In this document: piece after piece, positions 27,773 to 36,108 of the stretch | How positions within the stretch are numbered: the first letter of the stretch is position 1 | Layout of the letters: every line of letters starts with the position of its first letter | Origin: Rhizobacter koreensis | GTDB lineage: Bacteria > Pseudomonadota > Gammaproteobacteria > Burkholderiales > Burkholderiaceae_C | DNA: 64,000 nucleotides | NCBI RefSeq assembly: GCF_013366375.1 | Contig: NZ_JABWMJ010000002.1 | Span: 62,001 to 126,000 of the forward strand | Direction of reading: 5' to 3' | Notes under the pieces: generated by a model | The model's input: only the letters and a program-made list of their open reading frames with translations | Databases searched by the model: none | What the model was told of the DNA's origin: nothing | Made by a program: the position numbers and the translations under genes

Positions 27773-29293
27773 ATGAACGACGTCGAAGCGCGGCGCTTTC
27801 GCGACATCGCGGACGCGGCGCCGGCGCTGCTCTGGAGCACCGACGCGAGCGGCGCGGCCGACTGGTTCAGCGCGGGCTGGCTGCGCTTCACCGGACGCAG
27901 CCTCGACAGCCTGCTCGGCGACGGCTGGACGCGCGAGGTGCACCCGGAAGACGTCGAGCGCTGCGTCGCGATTCGCGCCACCAGCGCCGAGGCACGCCAC
28001 CCGTTCTCGCTCGACTATCGGCTTCGCCACCGAGACGGCGGCTATCGCTGGGTCTACGACAGCGCGATGCCGCGGCTCGACGTCGACGGCCGACTGCTCG
28101 GCTACGTCGGCAGCTGCATCGACATCCACGAACGCAAGGAGCTCGAGGAGAAGCTCGCCGAACGCACGCAGGCGCTGCGCCTGGCCGAGCGGCGTCAGGG
28201 CGCGTTCCTCGCGACGCTGTCGCACGAGCTGCGCAACCCGCTCGCGCCGATCGCCAACGCGGCGAGCGTGCTGCGAACCCTCGAAAGCTCCAACCCGATC
28301 CTCGCGCGCCTGCGCGAGATCCTCGAGCGCCAGGTCGGGCGGCTCGGCCGGCTCGTGGAAGACCTGATCGACGTCACCCAGTCGGCGCAGGGCGAGGTCT
28401 CGCTGATCAACGAGCGTGTCGGCATCGACGGCGTCGTGCAGGCGGCGATCGCGGCGAGTCAGGAGAAGATCGACGCCGGCCACCACACGATCGACCTGCA
28501 CATGCCCGAGCAGCGCCTCGCGGTCAAGGGCGACCCGGCACGGCTCTCGCAGGCGCTCTCGAACATCATCGTCAACGCGGCCAAGTTCAGCGGCGAGCCG
28601 TCGGCGATCACGATCGAGGTCCAGCCGGTCGCGAAGACCGTGCAGGTCAAGGTGAAGGACCACGGGCGAGGCATCGACCCGTCGTTCCTGCCGCACGTGT
28701 TCGAGCTGTTCTCGCAGGAGGACCAGTCGTTCGCGCGGACCTACGGCGGGCTCGGCGTCGGCCTCACGCTCGCCAGACGCATCGCCCAGCTGCATGGCGG
28801 CGACGTCGAGGCGTTCAGTGAAGGGCCTGGGCGCGGCAGCGAGTTCGTGCTGTGGCTGCCGCTGCTCGAAGGCGAGCTCGAGGCGCCCGCGGCTGGCGAG
28901 GTACCCAATCTCGCCGAGCGCTACCGCGTGCTGATCGTCGAGGACAACGGCGATGCGCGCGAGAGCCTGCGCCTGCACATGGAGATGTGGGGCAACGAGG
29001 TCGTCACGGCGCACTCGGCCGAGGCCGCGCTCGAGGCAGCGCGCACGTTCAAGCCGCACATCGTGCTCTGCGACCTTGGACTGCCCGGCATCGACGGCCT
29101 GCAGCTCCTCGGGCCGCTACGCCGGCGCCTGGCCGGGCAGCGCACGCTGATCGCGGCCGTCACCGGCCACGGACGCAGCGAGGACCAGGCGCGCGCGATG
29201 GCGGCCGGCTTCGACTCGTTCCTCGTCAAGCCGCTGCACCCCGCGAGCCTCGCGCGCCTGCTGCAGGCCTACGCGAGCCAGGGTGGCAACTGA
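27773..29293 (+). CDS. Soluble hybrid histidine kinase: PAS, HisKA, HATPase, receiver
   Basis: This 506-residue sensor has no membrane segment. An N-terminal PAS domain with PAC (about 5-125, ending YVGSCIDIHERK) leads through a short coiled coil to the dimerisation domain with His151 in SHELRNPLAPI. The ATP-binding domain has the N box NIIVNAAKFS, G1 DHGRGID and G2 GGLGVGLTLA. The C-terminal receiver has acidic residues VEDN and phospho-acceptor Asp434 in CDLGLPGIDG, with Lys in FLVKPL. GGAG stands six bases before the ATG. The gene is convergent with a sigma-54 response regulator, a plausible but unproven partner. The signal is unknown. Confidence 0.93.
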   Translation: MNDVEARRFRDIADAAPALLWSTDASGAADWFSAGWLRFTGRSLDSLLGDGWTREVHPEDVERCVAIRATSAEARHPFSLDYRLRHRDGGYRWVYDSAMPRLDVDGRLLGYVGSCIDIHERKELEEKLAERTQALRLAERRQGAFLATLSHELRNPLAPIANAASVLRTLESSNPILARLREILERQVGRLGRLVEDLIDVTQSAQGEVSLINERVGIDGVVQAAIAASQEKIDAGHHTIDLHMPEQRLAVKGDPARLSQALSNIIVNAAKFSGEPSAITIEVQPVAKTVQVKVKDHGRGIDPSFLPHVFELFSQEDQSFARTYGGLGVGLTLARRIAQLHGGDVEAFSEGPGRGSEFVLWLPLLEGELEAPAAGEVPNLAERYRVLIVEDNGDARESLRLHMEMWGNEVVTAHSAEAALEAARTFKPHIVLCDLGLPGIDGLQLLGPLRRRLAGQRTLIAAVTGHGRSEDQARAMAAGFDSFLVKPLHPASLARLLQAYASQGGN

Positions 29294-29320
29294 CGGCGCG
29301 ATGGTCCGTGCTGCAGCCGG

Positions 29321-30715
29321 TCAGCGGCTCTCGTCGAGCGCGCCCGAGACCGACGCCGCGACCGCGTCGCCGTCGGCGGCGTATTCCTTGAGACGGTTGT
29401 AGAGCGTCTTCAGGCTGATGCCAAGCGTGGCGGCCGTCTTTTCCTTGTGCCGCCCGAGGTGCTCGAGCGTCGCCAGCGTGACCTGGCGCTCGACATCGGC
29501 GAGCGTGCTGCCGAGCTTGATCGTGATGGTCGACTGCCCGTTCGAGCCGCCGCGCGCCGGCTCGCTGGCCGGCAGGCACTCGTCGACGATGGTCGAGCCC
29601 GTCGCCATGACGTAGGCGCGATAGACCACGTTGCGCAGCTCGCGCACGTTGCCCTGCCACTTGTACTCGGCGAGGCGGGCGAGCGCCTCCGGGGCGAAGC
29701 GCTTCTTCTGGCCCTCGCGTTCGCTGATCTGGTCGAGGAAGTGGGTGGCGATCAGCGGCACGTCCTCCGCGCGGTCGCGCAGAGGCGGCAGGTGGATCGG
29801 GAAGACGTTCAGCCGATACATCAGGTCTTCGCGCAGCTTGCCGCTCGCGACCGCCTGCAGCGGGTTGCGGTTGGTCGCCGCAATCATCCGCACGTCGGCT
29901 TCCTGAACCTGGGTGGAGCCGACCCGCATGAAGGTGCCGGTCTCGAGCACGCGCAGCAGCTTGACCTGCAGGTCGAGCGGCATCTCGGTGATCTCGTCGA
30001 GGAACAGCGTGCCGCCGCTGGTGCGCTCGAAAAACCCCAGGTGCTGGCGGTCGGCGCCGGTGAAGCTGCCCTTCTCGTGCCCGAAGATCTCGCTCTCGAT
30101 GAGGTGCGGCGATATCGCGCCGCAGTTCACCGCAAGGAAAGGCTTGGCCTTGCGCCGGCTCAGTTCGTGCACGGTGCGCGCGACGACCTCCTTGCCGGTG
30201 CCGCTTTCGCCGGTGATGAACACCGTCACCGCGGTGCCGGCGACGCGCACGATCTGCTGGTACACCTTGCGCATCTCCGGCGACCTGCCCCAGAGCGCGC
30301 CGAAGTGCCCTTCCTTCTCGAGGCCCTCCTCGAGGTCGCCGGCGGCCGCCTTGAGTGCGGAGGGCTTGGTGACGCGCGACAGCACGCCCTGCAGCTGCTT
30401 GAGGCTGGTCGGCTTGACCAGATAGTCGGCGGCACCCAGGCGCAGCGCCTGGATCGACGTGTCGAGGCTCGCGTGACCCGTGATCAGCACGATCTCGGTG
30501 TTCGGCAGCGACTTGGCGTCGTTGAACAGCTCCATCCCGTTGCCGTCGGGCAGCATCAGGTCGAGCAGGACCAGGTCGGGCTCCTGCAGGGCCATCTGGC
30601 GCCGCGCTTCGCGAAGCGAGCCGGCGGTGGCCACCGTGAAACCCTCGTTGGCGATCAGCATCGCCATGGTTTCCGCGGAATCCCCGTCGTCATCGACCAG
30701 CAGGGCGTGAGGCAT
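29321..30715 (-). CDS. Sigma-54-dependent response regulator (NtrC family)
   Basis: This 464-residue activator has a receiver domain (phospho-acceptor Asp52 in LLDLMLPDGNG, Lys in YLVKPTS). The AAA+ domain has Walker A GESGTGKE, Walker B GGTLFLDEI and arginine finger region near PPLRDRAEDVPL. The C-terminal Fis-type helix-turn-helix lies in KTAATLGISLKTLYNRLKEY. The sigma-54 contact loop reads GSFTGA where GAFTGA is the consensus; this Ser variant occurs in other activators. The ATG of MPHALLVDDD was chosen because the receiver starts there. It requires RpoN, encoded 1.7 kb away. Confidence 0.94.
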   Translation of the reverse strand: MPHALLVDDDGDSAETMAMLIANEGFTVATAGSLREARRQMALQEPDLVLLDLMLPDGNGMELFNDAKSLPNTEIVLITGHASLDTSIQALRLGAADYLVKPTSLKQLQGVLSRVTKPSALKAAAGDLEEGLEKEGHFGALWGRSPEMRKVYQQIVRVAGTAVTVFITGESGTGKEVVARTVHELSRRKAKPFLAVNCGAISPHLIESEIFGHEKGSFTGADRQHLGFFERTSGGTLFLDEITEMPLDLQVKLLRVLETGTFMRVGSTQVQEADVRMIAATNRNPLQAVASGKLREDLMYRLNVFPIHLPPLRDRAEDVPLIATHFLDQISEREGQKKRFAPEALARLAEYKWQGNVRELRNVVYRAYVMATGSTIVDECLPASEPARGGSNGQSTITIKLGSTLADVERQVTLATLEHLGRHKEKTAATLGISLKTLYNRLKEYAADGDAVAASVSGALDESR

Positions 30716-31126
30716 TCGACATCGTCTCCAAAGACGTCGGCGCCCGAGGGCCCGCCGACGCGCCAATCCTTGCACAGCGTCGATCTGCGCCCAGCAGCGG
30801 GTGGCGCGCTCCCGGGTGGGAAAACACCGCATCGCGCTGTCGGCGCCGCATCGAAGCAATTTCCGGTCGGTACCGGAGCCACGGACGCCGCTACGGCGGC
30901 GCTCGCCTGCGTACCACGGGCGTGGCGGCCCGAGCGGCAGGGCTCAACACCCTGAGCGTCGCGGGTGCCGCGCGAGTCCCTCGGGAACGGCCTGCAGCGG
31001 CGAATCCGTCACGAAGAATGCCCGGTTAACGGCACCCGATGGCTCGACCGGAGCACAGGCCCCGGAGTATATCGACGCGGCGCCGCAGGCCCGGCCGGCC
31101 ACGCCGGCAGCGGGGAAACCCTTGCC
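30716..31126. other. 411-base gap between the response regulator and the PEP-CTERM gene
   Basis: No gene is supported here. The region should hold the promoter of the response regulator (reading left) and the 3' end of the PEP-CTERM message. I find no sigma-54 box and no clear -35/-10 pair. An 8-base palindrome CGGTACCG lies near 30870, and TATACT on the minus strand at 31066-31071 is an isolated weak -10 candidate. Long frames across it follow base bias only. Confidence 0.5.
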
Positions 31127-31759
31127 TCAGCAACGGCGTCGTGCGAGGCCCGCCCAGAGTCCGGCCGCCACGACGAGCGCCAGGCTGGCGGGTTCGGGCA
31201 CCTGCAGGATGGCGCCCCGCACCTCTCCCGACCCGAACTGCGTCGTGTGGAAGTTGATGTACGAGCGCCCGCTCAGGATGTTGTCGAGCTGGGCCGCGAG
31301 GGTGGTGTTGTTGCCTTCGGGGGCATCCCACTTGCCCCTGATCGTGCCGCCCACCCCGGTGGCGAACGGCGTGACCACCAGGTCGTTGGGGTTGTTGTCG
31401 TTGAACGGCGCGCCGAAGAAGCCCCAGACCACTCCTCCCGTCGTGTTCGGCGTCACCGTCGGCCCGGCATGGATGTGCGCGGCGGTGAGGTTGTCGTAGG
31501 CGTCGGCCGTCTGGGTGCCGGTGAAGTCGATGTTGAAGATCGTCGCCGTGAACGCGAGCGAGGTGCGCGCGTCGTTGAGCACGAACTCGGCCGTCCCGAA
31601 CGACGCCGGCCGCGGCGTGGTGTTGTCCGAGAGCGTCGGCACGGCCGGATTCGGCCGCTCCTGACCATTGGTGAGCGTGGCGGCCAGGAATACCGGGGCG
31701 GCATGGGCCTGCACCCCCAGCGCTCCGAACACCACCAAAGCAAGAGCAGATCGGCGCAT
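31127..31759 (-). CDS. CHRD domain protein with PEP-CTERM sorting signal
   Basis: This 210-residue exported protein has a signal peptide (MRRSALALVVFGALGVQAHA). A CHRD domain fills most of the rest, recognised by FLAATLTNGQERPNP, the HIHAGPTV segment and SYINFHTTQFGSGEVRGAI. The C-terminus is a complete PEP-CTERM signal: VPEPAS, a hydrophobic stretch (LALVVAAGLWAGLA) and RRRC. PEP-CTERM proteins are processed by an exosortase and are tied to exopolysaccharide production. No exosortase or polysaccharide gene is in this window. Confidence 0.93.
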   Translation of the reverse strand: MRRSALALVVFGALGVQAHAAPVFLAATLTNGQERPNPAVPTLSDNTTPRPASFGTAEFVLNDARTSLAFTATIFNIDFTGTQTADAYDNLTAAHIHAGPTVTPNTTGGVVWGFFGAPFNDNNPNDLVVTPFATGVGGTIRGKWDAPEGNNTTLAAQLDNILSGRSYINFHTTQFGSGEVRGAILQVPEPASLALVVAAGLWAGLARRRC

Positions 31760-31877
31760 GGGAACCTCCGGGCGGACGTTGATCGTCAGCGCAATGTAGC
31801 CAGATCCGCGGCAAAGATCACGTTTTCGCGGCCCGGCGACCGCCGATCCGTGGCCCAGGCGCCACCCGCGCGAACCG

Positions 31878-32198
31878 CTATCCCGGGGAGACGACCTCGA
31901 GACCGACGATCCCGGCTGCGATCAAGCCGAGGCAGCCAAGTCGCGCGGGCGACGCCGCGTCCCCGAACAGCACGATGCCGGCGATGGCGGTACCGACCGC
32001 TCCGATGCCGGTCCACACCGCGTAGGCCGTTCCGACCGGCAAGTCCCGCATGGCCAGCGCGAGCAGGCCGACGCTGATGGCCGTCGCCGCCAGCGTGCCG
32101 ACGGAAAACCAGAGCCGGGTAAAGCCATCCGAGTACTTGAGGCCGAGGGCCCAGCCCACTTCGAACATGCCGGCAACCAGCACCATGATCCACGCCAT
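31878..32198 (-). CDS. sugE: Small multidrug resistance transporter, SugE/Gdx guanidinium exporter
   Basis: This 106-residue, four-helix SMR protein exports guanidinium in exchange for protons, as an antiparallel dimer in the inner membrane. It starts [20 protein letters not shown]; Glu13 is the substrate and proton site. [10 protein letters not shown] and [20 protein letters not shown] mark the SugE/Gdx branch rather than EmrE. The ATG follows a good Shine-Dalgarno (GAGG, seven bases). Directly upstream is a guanidine-II riboswitch, which supports the guanidinium function strongly. Confidence 0.93.
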   Translation of the reverse strand: MAWIMVLVAGMFEVGWALGLKYSDGFTRLWFSVGTLAATAISVGLLALAMRDLPVGTAYAVWTGIGAVGTAIAGIVLFGDAASPARLGCLGLIAAGIVGLEVVSPG

Positions 32199-32254
32199 GA
32201 CGACACCTCGATCGAGGTCGTCCCCGGGGCGATGCAGCGACGAGGTCGTCCTCG
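32199..32254 (-). promoter_or_regulatory. Guanidine-II (mini-ykkC) riboswitch controlling the SMR exporter
   Basis: On the minus strand two short hairpins each end in the tetraloop ACGA. The first is CGAGG-ACGA-CCTCG (32254 to 32241). The second is CGGGG-ACGA-CCTCG with one G-U pair (32226 to 32213), 14 bases later. This is the class signature, two ACGR-capped stems. The second stem's 3' strand continues as CCTCGATCGAGG, a perfect 12-base palindrome that includes the Shine-Dalgarno GAGG. So without guanidinium the ribosome site can pair with CCTC and be hidden; ligand binding would hold CCTC in the hairpin and free it. Confidence 0.9.
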
Positions 32255-32273
32255 CGGGGCGCACGTTAACCTC

Positions 32274-32299
32274 GGCGCCCGCGTCGAGCGGCGGGCGCC
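32274..32299. repeat. Perfect 9-base inverted repeat upstream of the riboswitch
   Basis: GGCGCCCGC and GCGGGCGCC flank eight bases, 19 bases upstream of the first riboswitch hairpin. It may be part of the leader, an operator or an upstream terminator; no T run follows on either strand. Confidence 0.35.
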
Positions 32300-32381
32300 G
32301 TCGATCGGCCTTCTCGGCGTGGGTGGTTGGCGCGCTACAGCCGCACGGCGCAGCAGGCTCGGCACAGGTACGTGCGCCCAC

Positions 32382-32410
32382 TTGGCTCGGCCGAAACTCC
32401 TGGCTATAAT
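32382..32410 (+). promoter_or_regulatory. Sigma-70 promoter of rpsU
   Basis: TTGGCT (32382-32387), 17 bases of spacer and a perfect TATAAT (32405-32410) give a strong promoter. Its predicted start near 32417 leaves a leader of about 26 bases before rpsU. Confidence 0.75.
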
Positions 32411-32442
32411 CCCGCGTTTAACCCGGCACGCCTTAGCTATAC

Positions 32443-32655
32443 ATGACTACCATTCGCGTCAAAGAAAACGAGCCCTTCGACGTCGCTCTTCGCCGTTTCA
32501 AGCGCACCATCGAAAAGCTCGGTTTGTTGACCGATCTGCGTGCCCGCGAGTTCTACGAGAAGCCCACCGCCGAGCGCAAGCGCAAGAAGGCTGCGGCCGT
32601 GAAGCGCCACTTCAAGCGCGTTCGCAGCATGCAGCTGCCCAAGAAGCTCTACTGA
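32443..32655 (+). CDS. rpsU: 30S ribosomal protein S21
   Basis: S21 is a small basic 30S protein that helps start translation. All 70 residues are typical: [40 protein letters not shown] in slightly changed form ([17 protein letters not shown]), and a Lys/Arg-rich C-terminal helix. It has a strong promoter upstream and a terminator-like hairpin downstream; yqeY follows 79 bases later. Confidence 0.97.
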   Translation: MTTIRVKENEPFDVALRRFKRTIEKLGLLTDLRAREFYEKPTAERKRKKAAAVKRHFKRVRSMQLPKKLY

Positions 32656-32674
32656 GCCGAGCCGCTTTCGCCCG

Positions 32675-32700
32675 AGCCCGCCGCGCGCGGGCTTTGTCGT
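32675..32700 (+). terminator. Terminator-like hairpin after rpsU
   Basis: AGCCCGC (32675-32681) and GCGGGCT (32687-32693) pair around CGCGC, followed by TTGTCGTTTT. The T-rich tail is interrupted, so partial read-through into yqeY is likely. Confidence 0.6.
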
Positions 32701-32734
32701 TTTGGAACTTCCTTTTTTCGGACGGCGTGAACCG

Positions 32735-33187
32735 ATGAGCCTGCGAGACCGGATCAACGACGACATGAAGGCCGCGATGCGCGCCAAGGACTCGGCCCGC
32801 CTGCTGACGATCCGCGGTCTGCTCGCGGCGTGCAAGCAGCGCGAGGTCGACGAGCGCATCACGCTGGACGATGCCGCCATCGTCGGCATCGTCGACAAGC
32901 TCGTGAAGCAGCGCAAGGACTCGATCGCCCAGTTCACGGCCGGCAACCGGCCCGACCTGGTCGAAAAGGAGAGCGCCGAGCTCGCGGTGCTCGAGCAGTA
33001 CCTGCCGCAGCGCCTGAGCGCCGACGAGATCGCGGCCGAGGCCCGCCAGGTGGTCGCCGAGCTCGGCGCCAGCGGGCCCGGTGACATGGGCAAGGTCATG
33101 GCGGCGCTGAAGGCGCGGCTCGCCGGCAAGGCCGACATGTCGCTGGTCTCGGGCGCCGTGAAGCAGGCGCTCGCCTCCAAGTCCTGA
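32735..33187 (+). CDS. yqeY: GatB/YqeY domain-containing protein
   Basis: This 150-residue all-helical protein resembles the tail domain of the GatB amidotransferase subunit, which binds tRNA; the role of the free form is unknown. Conserved segments are MSLRDRINDDMKAAMRAKD, LLTIRGLLAACKQREVDE, LVKQRKDSIAQF, AELAVLEQYLPQRLS and the C-terminal GDMGKVMAALKARLAGKAD. The ATG was chosen by family start; an upstream in-frame ATG at 32702 overlaps the terminator tail. rpsU-yqeY is a common pairing, but dnaG and rpoD, which often follow, are not here. Confidence 0.93.
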   Translation: MSLRDRINDDMKAAMRAKDSARLLTIRGLLAACKQREVDERITLDDAAIVGIVDKLVKQRKDSIAQFTAGNRPDLVEKESAELAVLEQYLPQRLSADEIAAEARQVVAELGASGPGDMGKVMAALKARLAGKADMSLVSGAVKQALASKS

Positions 33188-33209
33188 GCCGCCGCATCCA
33201 GGAGCCGCC

Positions 33210-33554
33210 ATGAGCACCTCTCCCGTCCGCCCGCTCAGCGCCGACGTCGCCGCTTGCCCGCAGCTCGCCCCCGGCGACATGCCCGCGGTCGCCGAAGCAG
33301 GCTATCGCAGCGTCATCAACAACCGCCCCGATTTCGAGGGCGGGCCGACGCAGCCGACCAGCGCCGACGTCGAGGCCGCCGCGCACGCGGCCGGTCTGCA
33401 GTACGCGTACCTTCCGGTCGATTCGGCGGTGCAGACGCCCGAGCAGGCGGCTGCCCTGGCCGACCTGCTGGCGACGCTGCCGAAGCCGGTGCTGCTGTTC
33501 TGCCGCTCGGGCGCGCGCTCGGCGCGCCTCTTCATGGCGGCGCAGTCGGTCTGA
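33210..33554 (+). CDS. TIGR01244/DUF442 family phosphatase or sulfurtransferase
   Basis: This 114-residue protein has the beta-lactamase-hydrolase-like, dual-specificity-phosphatase fold. Marks are the N-terminal AGYRSVINNRPDFEG, the linker region YLPVDS, and the active-site loop LLFCRSGARSARLF, whose six-residue CRSGAR ring is closer to rhodaneses than to classic CX5R phosphatases. Substrate and role are unknown. Relatives in other bacteria are linked to sulfide oxidation, but no such genes are nearby. GGAG stands six bases before the ATG; the gene follows yqeY by 22 bases. Confidence 0.85.
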   Translation: MSTSPVRPLSADVAACPQLAPGDMPAVAEAGYRSVINNRPDFEGGPTQPTSADVEAAAHAAGLQYAYLPVDSAVQTPEQAAALADLLATLPKPVLLFCRSGARSARLFMAAQSV

Positions 33555-33626
33555 GGCGGCGCTGGCGAGCGGCAACGCGCGCCGGTTCAGAACCCGAGGG
33601 GTCGGGCCGCCACGCCTGAATGCCCG

Positions 33627-34343
<717 letters not shown>

Positions 34344-34350
34344 GGGAAAA

Positions 34351-34356
34351 CCCTCC
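34351..34356 (-). promoter_or_regulatory. Strong ribosome binding site deciding the livF start
   Basis: The minus strand reads GGAGGG seven bases before ATG 34343, the best Shine-Dalgarno in this operon, and favours this start over the ATG that overlaps livG. Confidence 0.6.
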
Positions 34357-34399
34357 GCGCTGCGCGCCGGGATGAGCGCCGGGGAACGGCCCGGTGCGC

Positions 34400-35191
34400 T
34401 CATGCCGTCGCTCCCAGCGGTTCCCCGGGCACTGCGTCCTCGTCGCGCCCGAGGTAGGCTTCGATCACGTCCGGGTTGCGCTGGATCTGCTCGGGCGGAC
34501 CCTCGGCGATGATGCGGCCGAAGTTGAGCACCGCCACCTGGTCGCACAGGCCCATCACGAAGCGCATGTCATGCTCGATCAGCAGGATCGTGTAGCCGCG
34601 CCTGGAGATCTGGCCGACCTGCTTCATCAGCTCGACCTTCTCGCCCGAGTTCATTCCGGCGACCGGCTCGTCGAGCAGCAGGAGGCGCGGCTCGGTGGCG
34701 AGCGCGCGGGCAAGCTCGAGCTTGCGCTGGTCGCCGTACGACAGGTTGTCGGCGAGTTCGAACGCCTTGCCCTCGAGGCCGACCCACGAGAGCAGCTCGC
34801 GCGCCTTGTCGCGAGCCTCGTGCTCGCGGCGGCGGAACGCCGGCAGCGAGAACATCAGCCCCCCGACGCCGTAGTTCAGATGCGCATGCATGCCGACGAC
34901 GACGTTCTCGAGCAGCGTCATCTCCTTGAAGACGCGAATGTTCTGGAACGTGCGGCCGACGCCGCGCCGCGTCACCTGGTGCGGCTTGAGGCCCGTCAGC
35001 GCGGAACCGTCGAGCGTGATCGCGCCGCTGGTCGGCGCGACGAGCCCGGTGATGATGTTGAGCACCGTGGTCTTGCCGGCGCCGTTCGGGCCGATGAGCC
35101 CGACGACGCGGCCCTGCGGCACCTCGAAGCTCACGTCCTGCAGGACCGAGAGGCCGCCGAAGCGCTTGGAGACGTTGGCGAGGCGCAGCAT
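34400..35191 (-). CDS. livG: Branched-chain amino acid-type ABC transporter ATP-binding protein LivG
   Basis: This 263-residue ATPase partners LivF. It shows Walker A GPNGAGKTTVLNIITGL, the LivG-typical GVGRTFQNIRVFKEMTLLEN, signature LSYGDQRKLELARAL and Walker B LLLLDEPVAGMN followed by the switch His in LIEHDMRFVM. The ATG shares one base with the livM stop (TGATG), so translation is coupled. Confidence 0.95.
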   Translation of the reverse strand: MLRLANVSKRFGGLSVLQDVSFEVPQGRVVGLIGPNGAGKTTVLNIITGLVAPTSGAITLDGSALTGLKPHQVTRRGVGRTFQNIRVFKEMTLLENVVVGMHAHLNYGVGGLMFSLPAFRRREHEARDKARELLSWVGLEGKAFELADNLSYGDQRKLELARALATEPRLLLLDEPVAGMNSGEKVELMKQVGQISRRGYTILLIEHDMRFVMGLCDQVAVLNFGRIIAEGPPEQIQRNPDVIEAYLGRDEDAVPGEPLGATA

Positions 35192-36063
35192 CAGCGGGGC
35201 ACCGCGAGGGCGGCCGGGCGACGCCCGAACCAGCGCCGCATGCGCGCTGGATCCCACAGGCCGCGCGGCAGGAAGAGGACGATGATCACGAGGATCGCGC
35301 CGTTGATCATGAGGCGGAAGTCCTGGAACGCGCGCAGCGCCTCCGGGAGCACGGTGATGATGGCGGCGCCGAGCACCGGCCCCGCCAGGCCGTTGATGCC
35401 GCCGAGGATGGCCATCGTCAGGATCTCGACGCCACGGTCGAAGCCGAACTCGCTGGGGCCGATGAAGAACGTGAGGTGCGCGTTCAGCGCCCCCGCGAGG
35501 CCCGCGATCGCGGCGCCCAGCGTGAACGCGATGAACTTGTGCGTCATCACCGGGATGCCCATCATGCCGGCGGCGATCTCGTCTTCCTTGATCGCCTCGA
35601 AGGCACGGCCGACGCGCGAGCGCCGCAGGCGCCAGAGCAGGAGCAGCACCAGCACTAGGAAGCCGACCACGTGCCACCACCGGGTGAGCTGAGGAATGCC
35701 GTTGAGGCCGAGCGCGCCGCCGGTATAGGTTTCGGCGTTGAGGATCAGCACGCGCACCACCTCGCCGAAGCCGAGCGTCGCCATCGCGAGATAGACGCCC
35801 GACAGGCGCAACGTGGGGCCGCCGATCACCAGCGCCACGAGGCTCGGAGCCACGACGCCGCCGAGCAGGGCGACCGGAAACGGCATGCCGGCATTCATGG
35901 TCAGGATCGACGCGGTGTACGCGCCGATGCCCATGAACGCGGCGTTGGCCATCGCGAGCAGGCCGCACGACAGCGTGAGCCAGATCGACAGCGCGAGCAG
36001 CGCATTGATGCCGACGGTCAGCACCAGGTTGCTGTAGATCGCCCAGAAATTCTCGAGGTCCAT
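35191..36063 (-). CDS. livM: Branched-chain amino acid-type ABC permease LivM
   Basis: This 290-residue inner-membrane permease subunit has about eight hydrophobic segments and the LivM core ANAAFMGIGAYTASILTMN, the GFGEVVRVL loop, and the coupling-helix region SRVGRAFEAIKEDEIAAGMMGI. The family start MDLENFWAIYSN is preferred over an ATG 14 codons upstream. It ends by sharing one base with livG. The livH stop lies 45 bases upstream. Confidence 0.94.
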   Translation of the reverse strand: MDLENFWAIYSNLVLTVGINALLALSIWLTLSCGLLAMANAAFMGIGAYTASILTMNAGMPFPVALLGGVVAPSLVALVIGGPTLRLSGVYLAMATLGFGEVVRVLILNAETYTGGALGLNGIPQLTRWWHVVGFLVLVLLLLWRLRRSRVGRAFEAIKEDEIAAGMMGIPVMTHKFIAFTLGAAIAGLAGALNAHLTFFIGPSEFGFDRGVEILTMAILGGINGLAGPVLGAAIITVLPEALRAFQDFRLMINGAILVIIVLFLPRGLWDPARMRRWFGRRPAALAVPR

Positions 36064-36108
36064 CGGGTCAGTGGGCGGTGAACAGGCGCGAAGCGCCGCA
36101 CGCAAACA

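Noticed and set aside
29321..30715. Naming the response regulator PrsR of the PEP-CTERM system
   Set aside because: The neighbouring kinase is soluble and much shorter than PrsK, and motif reading alone cannot separate PrsR from other NtrC-type regulators.
31760..31860. Sigma-54 promoter before the PEP-CTERM gene
   Set aside because: Only a GG-N10-GC spacing match was found; the flanking bases do not fit TGGCACG or TTGC.
30801..32077. Plus-strand frames between the response regulator and the SMR gene
   Set aside because: Low-complexity, no ribosome site, and they cross the PEP-CTERM gene on the other strand.
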